A stretch of 64,000 nt of DNA from Psychrobacter arcticus 273-4 (GTDB lineage Bacteria; Pseudomonadota; Gammaproteobacteria; Pseudomonadales; Moraxellaceae), in assembly GCF_000012305.1 (NCBI RefSeq), contig NC_007204.1, forward strand, positions 372,001-436,000, read 5' to 3'. The position numbers were made by a program, and so were the translations under genes. Under the pieces are notes generated by a model, which searched no databases, was not told the origin of the DNA, and saw nothing but the letters and a program-made list of their open reading frames with translations. Positions within the stretch are counted from its first letter, which is position 1; every line of letters starts with the position of its first letter. Below, one piece after another: positions 50,692 to 61,700 of this stretch.

Positions 50692-51621
50692 TTACATTGA
50701 AATGATTGGCTGACAAAGAGGGCAGTAGACACTAGCACGTCCATTCAGCTTAATGTTTTCTAAAGTGGATTCGCAGTGTGGACAAGCGTTACCTTGCCTA
50801 CCATAGACGTTCAAGGTCTGTTGGAAATAGCCTGTTTGACCATCAGCAACGGTAAAATCACGCAGTGTGGAACCACCAAGCTTAATTGCCTTCTGTAGAA
50901 TGGTTTTGATATGGGCAACCAGTATAACTATTTGCGCATATGACACTTCATTAGCTGGGGTCGCAGGATGAATACCTGAGAGATATAAGCTTTCAGTTGC
51001 ATAAATATTGCCAACGCCGACCACAGCTTGCTGCTCCATAATCACAGATTTAATGGCTCGTTTGATGGGTTGCTTTTTAATCGATTTACTGTTTTGAGTT
51101 TGGATGGACTGTCGGCTACGTTGGATTAGGTGATATAAATAGTCTGCAGTGAACGCATCTGATAATGGCTCAGGTCCCAAATGATTTAACAGTTTATCGC
51201 CATACTCTTCAAGCCATAAGATAGATCCAAAGCGTCTGGGGTCATAATAGTGTAGCTGTGTTTGGGTACTATCAGCGCCGATAAAACTCATGATTAGATG
51301 GTCATGTTTGCGCTTATCGCTTGCATGATTGTGTTGTTGAAGGCTACCTGACATCCCAAGATGAACCAAAAGCTGTCGCGGCTGTAAATTCCTAGGTTGA
51401 ACAGTAGATGAGATACCATCATCAGCTAGCGGTATAAAATTAAGAATTAAATACTTTGCTCGTCGCTCAACGCTGTCTAATGTGTAATCAACCAAATCTG
51501 CTAAATTATCAGGTATTGACCAACGCAGTTTTGGTTGAAATACTTGTACGTTGGTGACTTTTTGACCTAATAAGGGTGCAAGGCTGGTTTTTGTTGTTTC
51601 TACTTCTGGCAACTCAGGCAT
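50692..51621 (-). CDS. mutM: Formamidopyrimidine-DNA glycosylase
   Basis: Excises 8-oxoguanine and formamidopyrimidines from DNA. The 309-residue protein starts with the catalytic MPELPEVET (Pro2, Glu3), has the LVHLGMSG loop and the helix-two-turn-helix AVVGVGNIYATESLYLSGI. It ends in a four-cysteine zinc finger (ACPHCESTL ... SVYCPLCQ). It is about 35 residues longer than E. coli MutM, mainly through a basic insertion near residues 175-195. It lies 64 bp downstream of relA. Confidence 0.95.
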   Translation of the reverse strand: MPELPEVETTKTSLAPLLGQKVTNVQVFQPKLRWSIPDNLADLVDYTLDSVERRAKYLILNFIPLADDGISSTVQPRNLQPRQLLVHLGMSGSLQQHNHASDKRKHDHLIMSFIGADSTQTQLHYYDPRRFGSILWLEEYGDKLLNHLGPEPLSDAFTADYLYHLIQRSRQSIQTQNSKSIKKQPIKRAIKSVIMEQQAVVGVGNIYATESLYLSGIHPATPANEVSYAQIVILVAHIKTILQKAIKLGGSTLRDFTVADGQTGYFQQTLNVYGRQGNACPHCESTLENIKLNGRASVYCPLCQPIISM

Positions 51622-51685
51622 AGTATTTTATAACATCTCTATTAAGGATTAAATGTATCTTTGGGATATGACATCAATAGTCTCA

Positions 51686-54226
51686 TTAAGCAACCGCGCG
51701 CCGCGCATGCAAGATACCGTGTTGCTGTTCAAGCTTGGCAAGTAACTTGGATAAATGCGCCAGCCCCGACACCTCAATATGAAACTTTAAAAAGGCAATA
51801 TTATCATCGTTACTGAGTGTTTGAACTTGACGAATATTGACGTTCTCTTTATCAATAATTTGGGTTAAGTCACGCAATAACCCGCGTCTGTCATACGCTT
51901 CTATATGAATATCAACCGGCTGATAGCGACCTGATTTAATCTTCCAAGCTGCCTTAATTTCGCGTTCAGGGTCACGTTCAATCAAGCGCAGATATTCAGG
52001 ACAACCACGGTTATGAACACTGACACCGCGCGATAAAGTAATGTAACCTGCAATAGGCTCACCGTGTACAGGATGACAGCAGCCTGCCAAACCAACCTCA
52101 ATATTATCTAAGCCATCGATTTGAATTTTATAAGCATCAAGCTTGCCTGATTCTCTTTTATCAATAGTAGGGGCAAAATCTTCTTCAGATCTTTCAGGCT
52201 CTAGATGCAATTGACGAGAAATATGGCTGGTGAGCTGATTTAGACCAATTTCACCCGTTACCAGACCGACCACGATATCGTCAGTATTATTAACATTAAA
52301 ATGCTGCGTATAATCGTTTAAATCAATGCTATTTGGGTGCACCGATAGGCGTTCAAGCTCTTTACTTAGCATCTGACGACCGATCTCGATATTCTTATCG
52401 CGGTCTTGTTTATTAAACCATTGACGAAGTTTTGAGCGGGCACGGTTGGTATGGATATAGCCCAGTGAAGCCACCAGCCAATCGCGATTGGGCTCACGTG
52501 AAGATTTGGTAATAATCTCGACTTGCTCGCCCGTTTTGAGCTGATAGGTCAGCGGCACATAACGCTGATTAACCCGTGCTGCTTGGGCGCGGTTACCGAC
52601 TTGCGTATGGACATAATAGGCAAAATCTAACACAGTCGCGCCTTTTGGCAACTCAGTAATATCACCATCACGACTAAAGATGTAAATACGTTCGAGCTCA
52701 TCAAAATCAACCAACTGCTCTTCATCATCAAACTCAGTTTCTTCTAACTCGTCACCAGTCGATAAGGATGAGCGCGGCTGATTATTGATAGACAGTAGTT
52801 GACGTAATGAACTGATTCGCTGGTTAAGGTAGTTATCCTTCTTATTTTTTAGACCTTCTTTGTAATTGACATGGGCACACATGCCAAGCTCGGCTTCAAA
52901 ATGCATCTCTTGAGTACGAATCTGCACCTCAAGCGATTTGTTTTCAGCGATGACTGCAGTATGGAGTGAACGATAACCATTAGACTTTGGATTGGTAATA
53001 TAATCGTCAAATTGTTCAGGAATATAACGCCACAACCCGTGTACCAGCCCAAGGACATGATAACAGTCTGAAGGAGTGGTCACTAAAACGCGCAGCGCAC
53101 GGATATCGTACAGCTGATCAAAGGATAAACCTTTGAGCTTCATTTTTCGATAAATAGAATAAATGTGCTTAACACGTCCTGAAACTTCGCCCTCAATACC
53201 CGATTCTGCCAAAGACTCATTGAGCCTATCTTGTACGCGCTGAATATAGGATTCACGCTCGCTACGCTTTTCTGACAACAGCTTGGCAATCTCTTTATAA
53301 CGGTCAGGGGCAAGGTAACGAAACGCTAAATCTTCAAGCTCCCATTTAAGCTGGGCAATACCCAAGCGATGTGCCAACGGCGCGTAAATGGTCATAACCT
53401 CACGCGCCACACGAGTTTGCCGATCTTCATTAGAAAAGGTCAGCTCGCGCATAGCAAAAGTACGTTCAGAAAGCTTAATCAGTACCACCCGGACATCGTT
53501 GGTGACTGAGATCAGCATACTATAAATATTTGATAGCTGGTCACGTTGGTTATTTACAAAGTGATCTTCTAAGCGCTTATTACTTTCAATAATCTCAGAC
53601 AATTGACCCATCGCCAAAGTATCTTTAACCAAGGTTGAAATATCCGCGCCAAACTTTTTTTCAATATCGTTAAGACTAATAATCGATTGGCGCGCACTGC
53701 GATAGAGCATGGCAGCGACAAGGGCATCTTCATCTTGATAGAGATAGGTTAAGATATCAGTCATGCCAATACCAGTCACGTAAGCGCCCGAACGCTCCGA
53801 TGCACTGGTATTCATGTGCTTACGTATAAACGCACAGGCAGCGCTAAGATTGGGTACCGAATCTTGCCCAATACGCTTGGCAACATTGTCAAGCCAAGTG
53901 GGTACGTCAATATTGATGTGATCCAAATCTAACGCTTCAAGCTCTTGTTGTGAAAACGCCTCGGATTCATCAAGGATTTTATCCCTTAAATAGTCATTTT
54001 CAAGATTTGAGTCATGACTGTAATATGCGTAATTGACAGAGCGATCAAAGGTGGTATGGAGTTTACGAGTGGCAAGTTGATACTTGATATCTAGTGGGAT
54101 TTGAGCATAGCTATTGGCAGACTGATGCGAGCGTTGATTCGCGACCAGTTGCGCTGCCAAAGTTGCGCTGTCGGCTTGCGTGGTTTGTCCATCTACCAGC
54201 GGTAATCCTTCACGAATTTTTACCAT
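51686..54226 (-). CDS. relA: GTP pyrophosphokinase RelA
   Basis: Ribosome-bound (p)ppGpp synthetase of the stringent response, 846 residues. The N-terminal hydrolase domain is degenerate (DALVAAMLYRSARQ where SpoT has an HD pair), so this is RelA rather than SpoT. The synthetase domain shows YDIRALRVLV and ITNPKSNGYRSLHTAVI. TGS (about 520-580, with PKGATVLDFAYYVHTQVG), a zinc-finger-like segment (GLAGCCHPVHGEPI) and a C-terminal ACT domain follow. The order with rlmD and cysM matches Pseudomonas. Confidence 0.95.
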   Translation of the reverse strand: MVKIREGLPLVDGQTTQADSATLAAQLVANQRSHQSANSYAQIPLDIKYQLATRKLHTTFDRSVNYAYYSHDSNLENDYLRDKILDESEAFSQQELEALDLDHINIDVPTWLDNVAKRIGQDSVPNLSAACAFIRKHMNTSASERSGAYVTGIGMTDILTYLYQDEDALVAAMLYRSARQSIISLNDIEKKFGADISTLVKDTLAMGQLSEIIESNKRLEDHFVNNQRDQLSNIYSMLISVTNDVRVVLIKLSERTFAMRELTFSNEDRQTRVAREVMTIYAPLAHRLGIAQLKWELEDLAFRYLAPDRYKEIAKLLSEKRSERESYIQRVQDRLNESLAESGIEGEVSGRVKHIYSIYRKMKLKGLSFDQLYDIRALRVLVTTPSDCYHVLGLVHGLWRYIPEQFDDYITNPKSNGYRSLHTAVIAENKSLEVQIRTQEMHFEAELGMCAHVNYKEGLKNKKDNYLNQRISSLRQLLSINNQPRSSLSTGDELEETEFDDEEQLVDFDELERIYIFSRDGDITELPKGATVLDFAYYVHTQVGNRAQAARVNQRYVPLTYQLKTGEQVEIITKSSREPNRDWLVASLGYIHTNRARSKLRQWFNKQDRDKNIEIGRQMLSKELERLSVHPNSIDLNDYTQHFNVNNTDDIVVGLVTGEIGLNQLTSHISRQLHLEPERSEEDFAPTIDKRESGKLDAYKIQIDGLDNIEVGLAGCCHPVHGEPIAGYITLSRGVSVHNRGCPEYLRLIERDPEREIKAAWKIKSGRYQPVDIHIEAYDRRGLLRDLTQIIDKENVNIRQVQTLSNDDNIAFLKFHIEVSGLAHLSKLLAKLEQQHGILHARRAVA

Positions 54227-54590
54227 AGCCCACTCCTCTTAGCTATTTTGACTTGATGATAACGCCATCTACAATGCGAGATATGAGCTTGCTATTGATA
54301 AATGGTCAGTTATAAATCAGTACAGCCGCTAAAAAATCCATTTTTTAGCAGCTATAAAATCAATTATAGGGATCTTGCATAGAAACATGAGCACGTAGGC
54401 TCACTGTATTTTTATAAATAATAAAAGCAGTGGTTGTTATTATCGCATGTTGCGATGACAAATCAAGCAAGCCTCTGTAATGATAGCGTTAGCCTCGTTA
54501 TGCAGATAAAACAGGTGTGATTGTTATCTTGTATCTGTTCACGCCTATAAAAATCATGGGTTAACACCAAACGCTGCCATCACATAGGGT
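54227..54590. other. Gap between rlmD and relA
   Basis: A 364-bp region. The AT-rich hairpin GCTAAAAAA (54328-54336) with TTTTTTAGC (54341-54349) could act as a terminator in the rlmD direction. The rest should contain the relA promoter, not placed. Confidence 0.45.
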
Positions 54591-56129
54591 TTAAGCAGAG
54601 ACTTTTTCAAAGCGTGCAATTGACTCAACGTGACCAGTATGACAAAACATATCCATCACGCCAGCATGCGTTAAACGATAGCCTTGTTCGAGTAGTGCTT
54701 TGGTATCACGAGCAAGCGTCGCAGGATTACAGGAAACATAGACAATTCGCTCAGCATTAAACTTAGGTAAATATTGCATAATCTCCCAAGCGCCAGAACG
54801 TGGTGGATCGATAAGCAGCGCATCAAAACCTTGGTTGGCCCACGGTTTATCCGTACAGTCGTGCGTCAAATCCTGGCTATAAAACTCGGTGTTATTAATA
54901 CCATTGCGGCGCGCATTGTCAGCGGCGCGTATAGTCATGGCTTCACTACCTTCAACACCAACAACTGAGCCAGTTTCACCAACCAATCGTGCTAGTGGTA
55001 AGCTAAAGTTGCCCAAACCGCTAAATAAATCTAGAACGCGCTCGCCCGCTTTTAAATCAAGCAAATCACAAGCAAGCTTGGTCATCTGACGGTTTACCGA
55101 CAGATTGACTTGGGTAAAATCGGTAGGGATAAACTCAAACGTCAAATCATACTCTGGCAATTGATAATACAAACGTCCAAATTGCTCACTTAAATCATCT
55201 GCAGCCGTTAAGGCAATACGCTGGATGCTATCCGCACCCTTTGGTTGCAAGTATAACTGCCAATTGCGTGCCGCAAAAAAGACCTTGAGCTTATCAATAT
55301 CAGCATCTGACAATGGCTCAAGATTACGCACAATCAGCGCGACTGGTTGATCGCCATCAGGCAACTCTGGCAAATACTCGCCCATCGCCAATTCAAGCTG
55401 AGCAATCTTATTACGGCTCTCTAAAGTGCTAATAAGGGTTTTTAAGTTTTCAATTTCAAAGCCGATACGTGGATCTAAAATATGACATTCATTTAACTCC
55501 GCCAAAAAGTTACTTGAGCGCTCACGAAAGCCAACCAAGGCAGTTTCTTTTTTGGCAACATAACGCACACCCAGTCGCGCTTTGGTACGGTAGCCAAGAC
55601 GATCACCAACCACTGGTTCAAGCCAGTGATCGGGTGCCACATTGGCTTGATGCACTAGCATCTCAGCAAGGACAGATTGCTTAAAGTTAATTTGTGCCTC
55701 TGGCTGCCAATGTTGCAGATTACAGCCGCCGCAAACACCAAAATGCGGGCAGGGAGGTACAACGCGCTCAGGATTTGGATTGGCGGTGATGTTCACGGCA
55801 TCGCCTTCTTCAAAGCTGGTACGGCTATTGGTAATTTTGACCAACGCGCTTTCACCCGGCAAGGCAAAGCTGACAAAGATTTTTTTGCCATGTTTGTCTG
55901 TGATATGGCCATCGGCTTCCACAAACCCATTACCGTATACGGCAACGCCGCGACCATCATGTGACAAGCCATCGATAGCAAAGGGTAGTGGTTCAGCATC
56001 TTTTAGACGACGACGCGTCTTTGACGAAGGCTTAGATTTTTTCTTACTAGGCGGAATCGTAATCGTTTGAGTCTCATTTGGCTGCTCGGTCGTATCTGAG
56101 GTAGATGTCTTTGAATCGGTGGGTTGCAT
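54591..56129 (-). CDS. rlmD: 23S rRNA (uracil-1939-C5) methyltransferase RlmD
   Basis: SAM-dependent methyltransferase of 23S rRNA. The 512-residue protein has a basic N-terminal leader, a TRAM domain (about 45-115), iron-sulphur cysteines in [15 protein letters not shown] (Cys127, Cys133, Cys136) plus Cys in NECHIL, the SAM site [25 protein letters not shown] and the catalytic cysteine in [12 protein letters not shown]. The leader of about 45 residues is longer than in E. coli. It sits between relA and the exonuclease gene. Confidence 0.95.
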   Translation of the reverse strand: MQPTDSKTSTSDTTEQPNETQTITIPPSKKKSKPSSKTRRRLKDAEPLPFAIDGLSHDGRGVAVYGNGFVEADGHITDKHGKKIFVSFALPGESALVKITNSRTSFEEGDAVNITANPNPERVVPPCPHFGVCGGCNLQHWQPEAQINFKQSVLAEMLVHQANVAPDHWLEPVVGDRLGYRTKARLGVRYVAKKETALVGFRERSSNFLAELNECHILDPRIGFEIENLKTLISTLESRNKIAQLELAMGEYLPELPDGDQPVALIVRNLEPLSDADIDKLKVFFAARNWQLYLQPKGADSIQRIALTAADDLSEQFGRLYYQLPEYDLTFEFIPTDFTQVNLSVNRQMTKLACDLLDLKAGERVLDLFSGLGNFSLPLARLVGETGSVVGVEGSEAMTIRAADNARRNGINNTEFYSQDLTHDCTDKPWANQGFDALLIDPPRSGAWEIMQYLPKFNAERIVYVSCNPATLARDTKALLEQGYRLTHAGVMDMFCHTGHVESIARFEKVSA

Positions 56130-56207
56130 AAACCTGCCTATAAAATGAAGGTGTTAAAAATAATAGCAATTTTAACATATAAAGCTGCCAAGGTATTAGG
56201 CGCTCAC

Positions 56208-56252
56208 AAAGTAAAAAAAGCGATGATTATAAACCTATCATCATCGCTTATA
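56208..56252 (-). terminator. Minus-strand terminator after the exonuclease gene
   Basis: AAGCGATGAT (56218-56227) pairs with ATCATCGCTT (56240-56249); read on the minus strand it is followed by seven T (56213-56219). Repeat copy 7 lies between this terminator and the exonuclease stop, so that copy is probably transcribed. Confidence 0.75.
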
Positions 56253-56272
56253 GACAGCATTTATCAGTACGC

Positions 56273-56410
56273 TATCGTTGAAATACTTTAAAGTCGCTAC
56301 AGTATTGCTGGTGTAAATTTTTTGCAGCCTCTGTCTGCGTAGGCACAGCAAGCAAGAAAAATTTGCACCAGTAGTACGTGTTGTATCGATATTGCTTTTC
56401 ACCGACTATA
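56273..56410 (-). repeat. 138-bp intergenic hairpin repeat, copy 7
   Basis: Same orientation as copies 4-6, with left end TATCGTTG and right end GACTATA. It starts 15 bp after the exonuclease stop codon (minus strand) and precedes the terminator at 56208-56252. Confidence 0.9.
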
Positions 56411-56424
56411 GTTAGCTAAAATTT

Positions 56425-57240
56425 TTAGCTGTTAAGCCAATCATTCAAAAATGCCTGATGACGTGGCGTGCCATCTGCTTGGGTAAATTTGGTTAAATAA
56501 TCACGACTTTGCTGCTGCCAAACTGCAAAATCTGGTAAAGACAGCTGTCCAGTCAAGCGCAGCCAGCGCAGATATATCAGCCAGGTATTCATCACATCAG
56601 ACTCGCAATATATTGACAGCGTTTGCCAATCATTATTGCTGACAAGCTCGCCAACCATACTGCCATCGACATCCGTCTTACCGGGCAAGCCATATAAGCT
56701 CGCAACGACATCCATAGCTTCGCGGCGACTGGCACCATATTGGCTAAACCGATCCATCAAATCAATATGGCGCGTATGGAAGCGATTGACATAATTATCA
56801 AAACGCATGTTTTTGATACGCTCGCCTTCTTCAAATAACCAAGGCGCTGCCAAATCATATTGCATGGCACGATAAATAAGCACAGGAATATCAAAACCTG
56901 AGCCGTTCCAGCTAATCAGTTTAGGCAGTTTTTCAATATCATTAAATGCGCGAAAAAACTTGGCAAGAATCTCTTCTTCGCTAAATTTATCAGCGGTGAG
57001 CGAAAATAACGAAAATATTCCATCTTTGATGTACAGCGCAGAGATACAGACAATGCGCTGCAATGGCAAACGCATAAAATCATGCCCAGCTTCTTGTATG
57101 CGAATGGCAGTCAACGCACTGAGCGTATCTGCATCATTGAGCTCTGCCAATTGCGGATAAATACGGCGGGCAGCATCGACATCCGCAACCGTCTCAATAT
57201 CAAAGACCAGTATAGGGTCAGACGAAAAAGCTTGTGACAT
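56425..57240 (-). CDS. Predicted 3'-5' exonuclease related to PolB proofreading domain
   Basis: A 271-residue DnaQ-fold protein. Exonuclease motif I is FDIETVAD (Asp14, Glu16), motif II is SWNGSGFDIPVLIYRA, and motif III is CESDVMNTWLIYLRW. These match the small 'PolB-like 3'-5' exonuclease' family, probably acting on single-stranded nucleic acid. Its biological role is not established. It is 87 bp downstream of cysM in the same direction. Confidence 0.85.
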   Translation of the reverse strand: MSQAFSSDPILVFDIETVADVDAARRIYPQLAELNDADTLSALTAIRIQEAGHDFMRLPLQRIVCISALYIKDGIFSLFSLTADKFSEEEILAKFFRAFNDIEKLPKLISWNGSGFDIPVLIYRAMQYDLAAPWLFEEGERIKNMRFDNYVNRFHTRHIDLMDRFSQYGASRREAMDVVASLYGLPGKTDVDGSMVGELVSNNDWQTLSIYCESDVMNTWLIYLRWLRLTGQLSLPDFAVWQQQSRDYLTKFTQADGTPRHQAFLNDWLNS

Positions 57241-57327
57241 AGAGGTTTCTACCTAATTATTGTTTTACTGTACTGCATTAAACGCGCTAACAGCATCAAC
57301 GGCATTGTCAGCGGTTTATAAACGATT

Positions 57328-58284
57328 TTAGTTTGCATTATCTATGCTGTCATCGACATTATATAAGCCAGTCGATAAATAACGATCACCCCGATCACAG
57401 ACGATAAAGGCAATGACGGCATCAGGATTTGCTTTAGCGACTTGTGTGGCGGCCCATGCCGCTGCACCGGAGGAGACACCCGCAAATATCCCTTCAGTTT
57501 TGGCAAGCTTACGCATATAGACCTCAGCGACGCGCTGATCGATATCCATAATCTCATCGACTAGGTCGGCATCAAAAATTCCTGGCATATAAGCGGCAGG
57601 CCAGCGGCGGATACCAGCAATAGCTGCTTCCTCATCAGGTTGTAGACCGATGATTTGTATGGCAGGGTTTTGCTCTTTTAAATACTGTGCTACACCGGTA
57701 ATAGTGCCAGTAGTGCCCATAGAGCTGATAAAATGAGTGATTTTACCCTCAGTTTGCGCCCACAGCTCAGGCCCTGTAGTCAGATAATGCGCTTGTTTAT
57801 TATCAGGGTTATTAAATTGATCTAATACAATACCTTTGCCATCTGCTTGCATTTGTAATGCCATATCGCGCGCTGCTTCTATCCCTTCTTCTACCTGAAT
57901 CAGCGTTGCACCATAAGCAGTCATGGCATCTTTACGTTCTTGGGTTGAGTTACTTGGCATAAACAAGGTAATCGGATAGCCGCGCATTGCCGCCACCATG
58001 GCTAAAGCAATACCGGTATTGCCACTGGTTGCCTCAATCAACATGTCACCTGGCTTGATATCACCGCGCCGCTCCGCTTGATAGATCATATTAAACGCAG
58101 GGCGGTCTTTGACAGAGCCAGCAGGATTATTACCTTCAAGCTTGGCAAGCATGATGGCACCATTGTCAATCTGCTCTTGCTCAGGTAAACGCTGCAATTT
58201 GACCAAGGGCGTTTGACCGACGCAATCAGCAAGGTCAGTAATCTGGGTGATAAAGTTGACGTTTAACGGAGCTGTAGCGGACAT
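57328..58284 (-). CDS. cysM: Cysteine synthase B
   Basis: PLP enzyme that makes cysteine from O-acetylserine and sulphide or thiosulphate. The 318-residue protein shows GQTPLVKLQRL, the PLP lysine Lys59 in NNPAGSVKDRPA, the substrate loop EATSGNTGIALA and MGTTGTITGVAQYL, with a GVSSGAAAW loop late. The EGNNPAGSVKDR and RRWPAAYMPGIFD segments are the CysM rather than CysK forms. The tandem 15-bp repeat sits just upstream of its start. Confidence 0.94.
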   Translation of the reverse strand: MSATAPLNVNFITQITDLADCVGQTPLVKLQRLPEQEQIDNGAIMLAKLEGNNPAGSVKDRPAFNMIYQAERRGDIKPGDMLIEATSGNTGIALAMVAAMRGYPITLFMPSNSTQERKDAMTAYGATLIQVEEGIEAARDMALQMQADGKGIVLDQFNNPDNKQAHYLTTGPELWAQTEGKITHFISSMGTTGTITGVAQYLKEQNPAIQIIGLQPDEEAAIAGIRRWPAAYMPGIFDADLVDEIMDIDQRVAEVYMRKLAKTEGIFAGVSSGAAAWAATQVAKANPDAVIAFIVCDRGDRYLSTGLYNVDDSIDNAN

Positions 58285-58692
58285 AAAGTATCCTTAGTGG
58301 TATCGGTTTCAGTGGTATCGGTTTCAAATAGTTTAACGAGATAGTAACGCGTTGTCTGTAAAACCATGCGTTAAAGGTGACAGTCGTGTTTTGATAATTG
58401 GATAATACGCTGGTATCGAAGTGTTAAATAATCACGTATTAATAAATGCGCTAACAATAATAAGTGAATACAGCGCGGCTGTCAGGTGTTTATTGTGGCA
58501 AATAAAAATTTGCACCATCATATCATTTAGTTTTTGACAGCGCTTAGGTAGAGAGCTTGGATAAGGATTGTCTAACCGCCGCTGATAGAATCCTGTTAAG
58601 ATAATCGCAAGCTATATATAGTCGTTGATAGATGATAAATAAGCGATCAGTAAAAGCATTGTAAAATATTGGTAGCAAAAACAGTAGTGGAG
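58285..58692. other. Divergent region between cysM and gacS
   Basis: Around 400 bp without an ORF. It holds an exact 2 x 15 bp tandem repeat (58296-58325) within the likely cysM leader; the remaining AT-rich sequence should contain both promoters. Confidence 0.5.
58296..58325 (+). repeat. Two tandem 15-bp repeats upstream of cysM
   Basis: AGTGGTATCGGTTTC is duplicated exactly, beginning 12 bp from the cysM start codon. Confidence 0.85.
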
Positions 58693-58704
58693 ATGGTACC
58701 CAGC

Positions 58705-61700
58705 ATGGCTTACAAAAAACGTTTTGATACCAGTAGCGCTTATGGTCAGCTGGTTATATTGGTATTTTTGCCCATCTGTTTACTGGCAGCAGTGGGTGGT
58801 ATCTTGGTGTTTTATGAAACCATGCGTGCCAGTAATTCAGAGCAAGCAGTGTTGGCTGAGGCGGTGCTTATCCGCTATTCGCCAACGATTGCAGAGATTG
58901 TCCCTGAGCTGTTAGCGCAAAATGATGCCAAGGCGCAGACGACAGAAAACAACAATGAAAGCACTACCAACAGTGTCTTACAAGCTGCGATGGCAACGCT
59001 AGAGGGTATCCAAGATAAACTCGGGCGTATGCGGGCAGAGCAACACGTCCAGCGTATCGCCATTGTCAATCAGAATAATGAGGTACTCGCGACAGTCGGC
59101 TATGGTACGGACGAGGCGTGGCCCGCAGTAGATCCCTCAGAGCGTTTTTTGGCGCAACAACCAACTCCCATTGGTACCGCTTACGGCAGTATATTGGGTG
59201 AATTTGATGGTCAAACGCTGTGGTTATTAGTCGATATGGATAGTGAACCGCTTTATATCGCGCGCTACCGTATTGCTATGGCATTGGTGATCACTGGTTT
59301 GTTTACGCTGTTAATTCTGCTACTGAGTTTAAACATCTACTCAAAACGTTGGATTGCGCCTATCTATGAGCTGCGTTTGCAATTACAGCGTACTCATGTC
59401 GATAACCTTTATCAGCCTATCCCAGTTGAGTCAAATGGTGAGCTAAATTTATTACAACAAGACTTGGTTAGAACATTACGCCGTTTATATGTCAGTTTTC
59501 AAGAGCTTAAAGAACATGCGGAGCAGACAGAAGATGATTTGCGTCTTGCTTTTGATGAGATGGAAATGCAAAATATCTCTATTCGCAATGCACGTGATGC
59601 GGCAATCTCTACCAGCCAAGCCAAATCAGCGTTTTTAGCCAATATCAGTCATGAGCTGCGTACGCCGCTCAACAGTATCGATGGTTTTATTAATTTGCTC
59701 GCGCGTCACGGTGAGCTCAATCCCGAACAAGACTTGTATGTACAAACCATCCGCAAATCATCCGCCCACTTATTGGCATTAGTCAATGATGTGCTTGATT
59801 TCTCCAAAATTGAAGCGGGTAAGTTGGTGCTTGATCGCCATGAATTTGATCTTTATGACACTATCTATGACGTAGTTGATATGCTGTCACCGGTGTCTGC
59901 AGAAAAAGGTCTGCGCATGGCGGTACTGTTCTATAACGATGTGCCAATGCGTGTTAATGGCGATGCGCTGCGCCTTAAGCAAGTATTGACCAATATTGTC
60001 GGTAATGCGATTAAATTTACTGATAGCGGTGACGTGGTGGTACGCGTTAGTTTAGACGACTATCAAGACAATTATTTGATGATTAGCGTGCAAGACAGTG
60101 GCAAGGGCATTTCACTCTCTGATCAAAAAATGCTCTTTCAAAGCTTTAGCCAAGGAGATCCATCCATCACGCGTCAATATGGTGGCACAGGATTGGGTCT
60201 GGTCATCTCCAAGCAGTTAACGCGACTGATGGGTGGTGATATTGGTTTTTATGACAACATGCAAGAGAACATCTCGAATCAAGGCGCAACGTTTTGGTTT
60301 CGTATGCCAGCGCATGTTGATGTATTAGAAGCAGCAACCGGACAGACCATTGAGCTGCCAGTATTAGCGCCATTGGCAAGTGCGACCGATGAGTTTAATG
60401 TTCTTATTTGGATTAACCACACCGCGTCTATACAAGTACTAAAAGCCAGTTTGCATCATTTGCCTATTACACTGACCCAAGCCAACTCCTTGCCTGGCTT
60501 ACTTGAATCGTTAAAAGAGCACGGTAACTATTGGGATTGGGTCATCGTTGATGATGATACCCAAGACGATATGATGGCACTGCTTAAGCAAATACGTCTG
60601 CATTATCAAGGTAAGCTTGCTGTCTTTGGTTATCAAGTTGCCGCTGATCAAGCACTACTCAATCGTTACCATGCCAATATCTTGTATGAGCCATTAGACA
60701 AAAGACAGTTATATGCGATGCTTGATACGCAAAAGCGTAGCGTACCTACTGGTATTGCAGAACCACGTTGGAAGGGCGTTACTGTATTGGCAGTCGATGA
60801 TCATCTGCCAAATTTACTGGTACTTGATGCGCTGCTGAGCGAACTTGGTATTCATGTTATTACGGCCAGTAATGGCTTTGATGCGATAGAGATGATTAGT
60901 AAGCAACAAACGAAAAATATCAAATCTGCCAAAACTGAAAAACAAAGTCTGTCGAAAAAAACCCAAATCTCAAAAGCGGTCACGCGAGATGATGTCAGTA
61001 AATCAGCGGTTAGTGCCCTACATATTGAAGACACGACGACAGAAGAAAAGGGTAAGGCACAGCATAAAAACAGTATCGACCTTATCTTTATGGATATTCA
61101 AATGCCACGTATGTCAGGGCATGAGGCGGCGCGGCAAATTCGTAAGATTGAAGCAGCAGATAGTCATATTCCCATTATTGCTCTCACTGCACATGGACTG
61201 GCAGATGAGCGTGATAAATTAATCGCTAGTGGTATTAATGATTATGTCGGCAAGCCTATTAGTCAGCCACAGCTGCTACAAGTATTGCAAAAATGGCTCG
61301 GGCGTAGTGCTTCGTCATCACCATTAACGGCAGAAAATGATGAGCACTCACAAAGTCTTAGTATAGCAAGTGGAGCGCCGCCTACTTATCAAATGATTCG
61401 AAGCGAGCAGGTTAAGAGTTATAAACCTACCAAGATGAGCAATGAGAAAAGAGTTACGCGACCTTTATCATTAAAAAAAATCCGTGATGACTATCTAAGA
61501 GACAGTCAACCGCGTGAAGATTATAGGCGTGAAAGTCGACGTGACACTCAGCCACGCTATGAAAGCCTGCGTTTTCAAGAACAAGGGCAATCGGTATTTG
61601 GCACGCGTTCTATTCAAACGCTCGATGATAATAAAGATGAGTTGTTAGTAAATACTGCTTATCTGCAAAAAAACAGTCACTTAAACGCCTCTGTGTTTAA

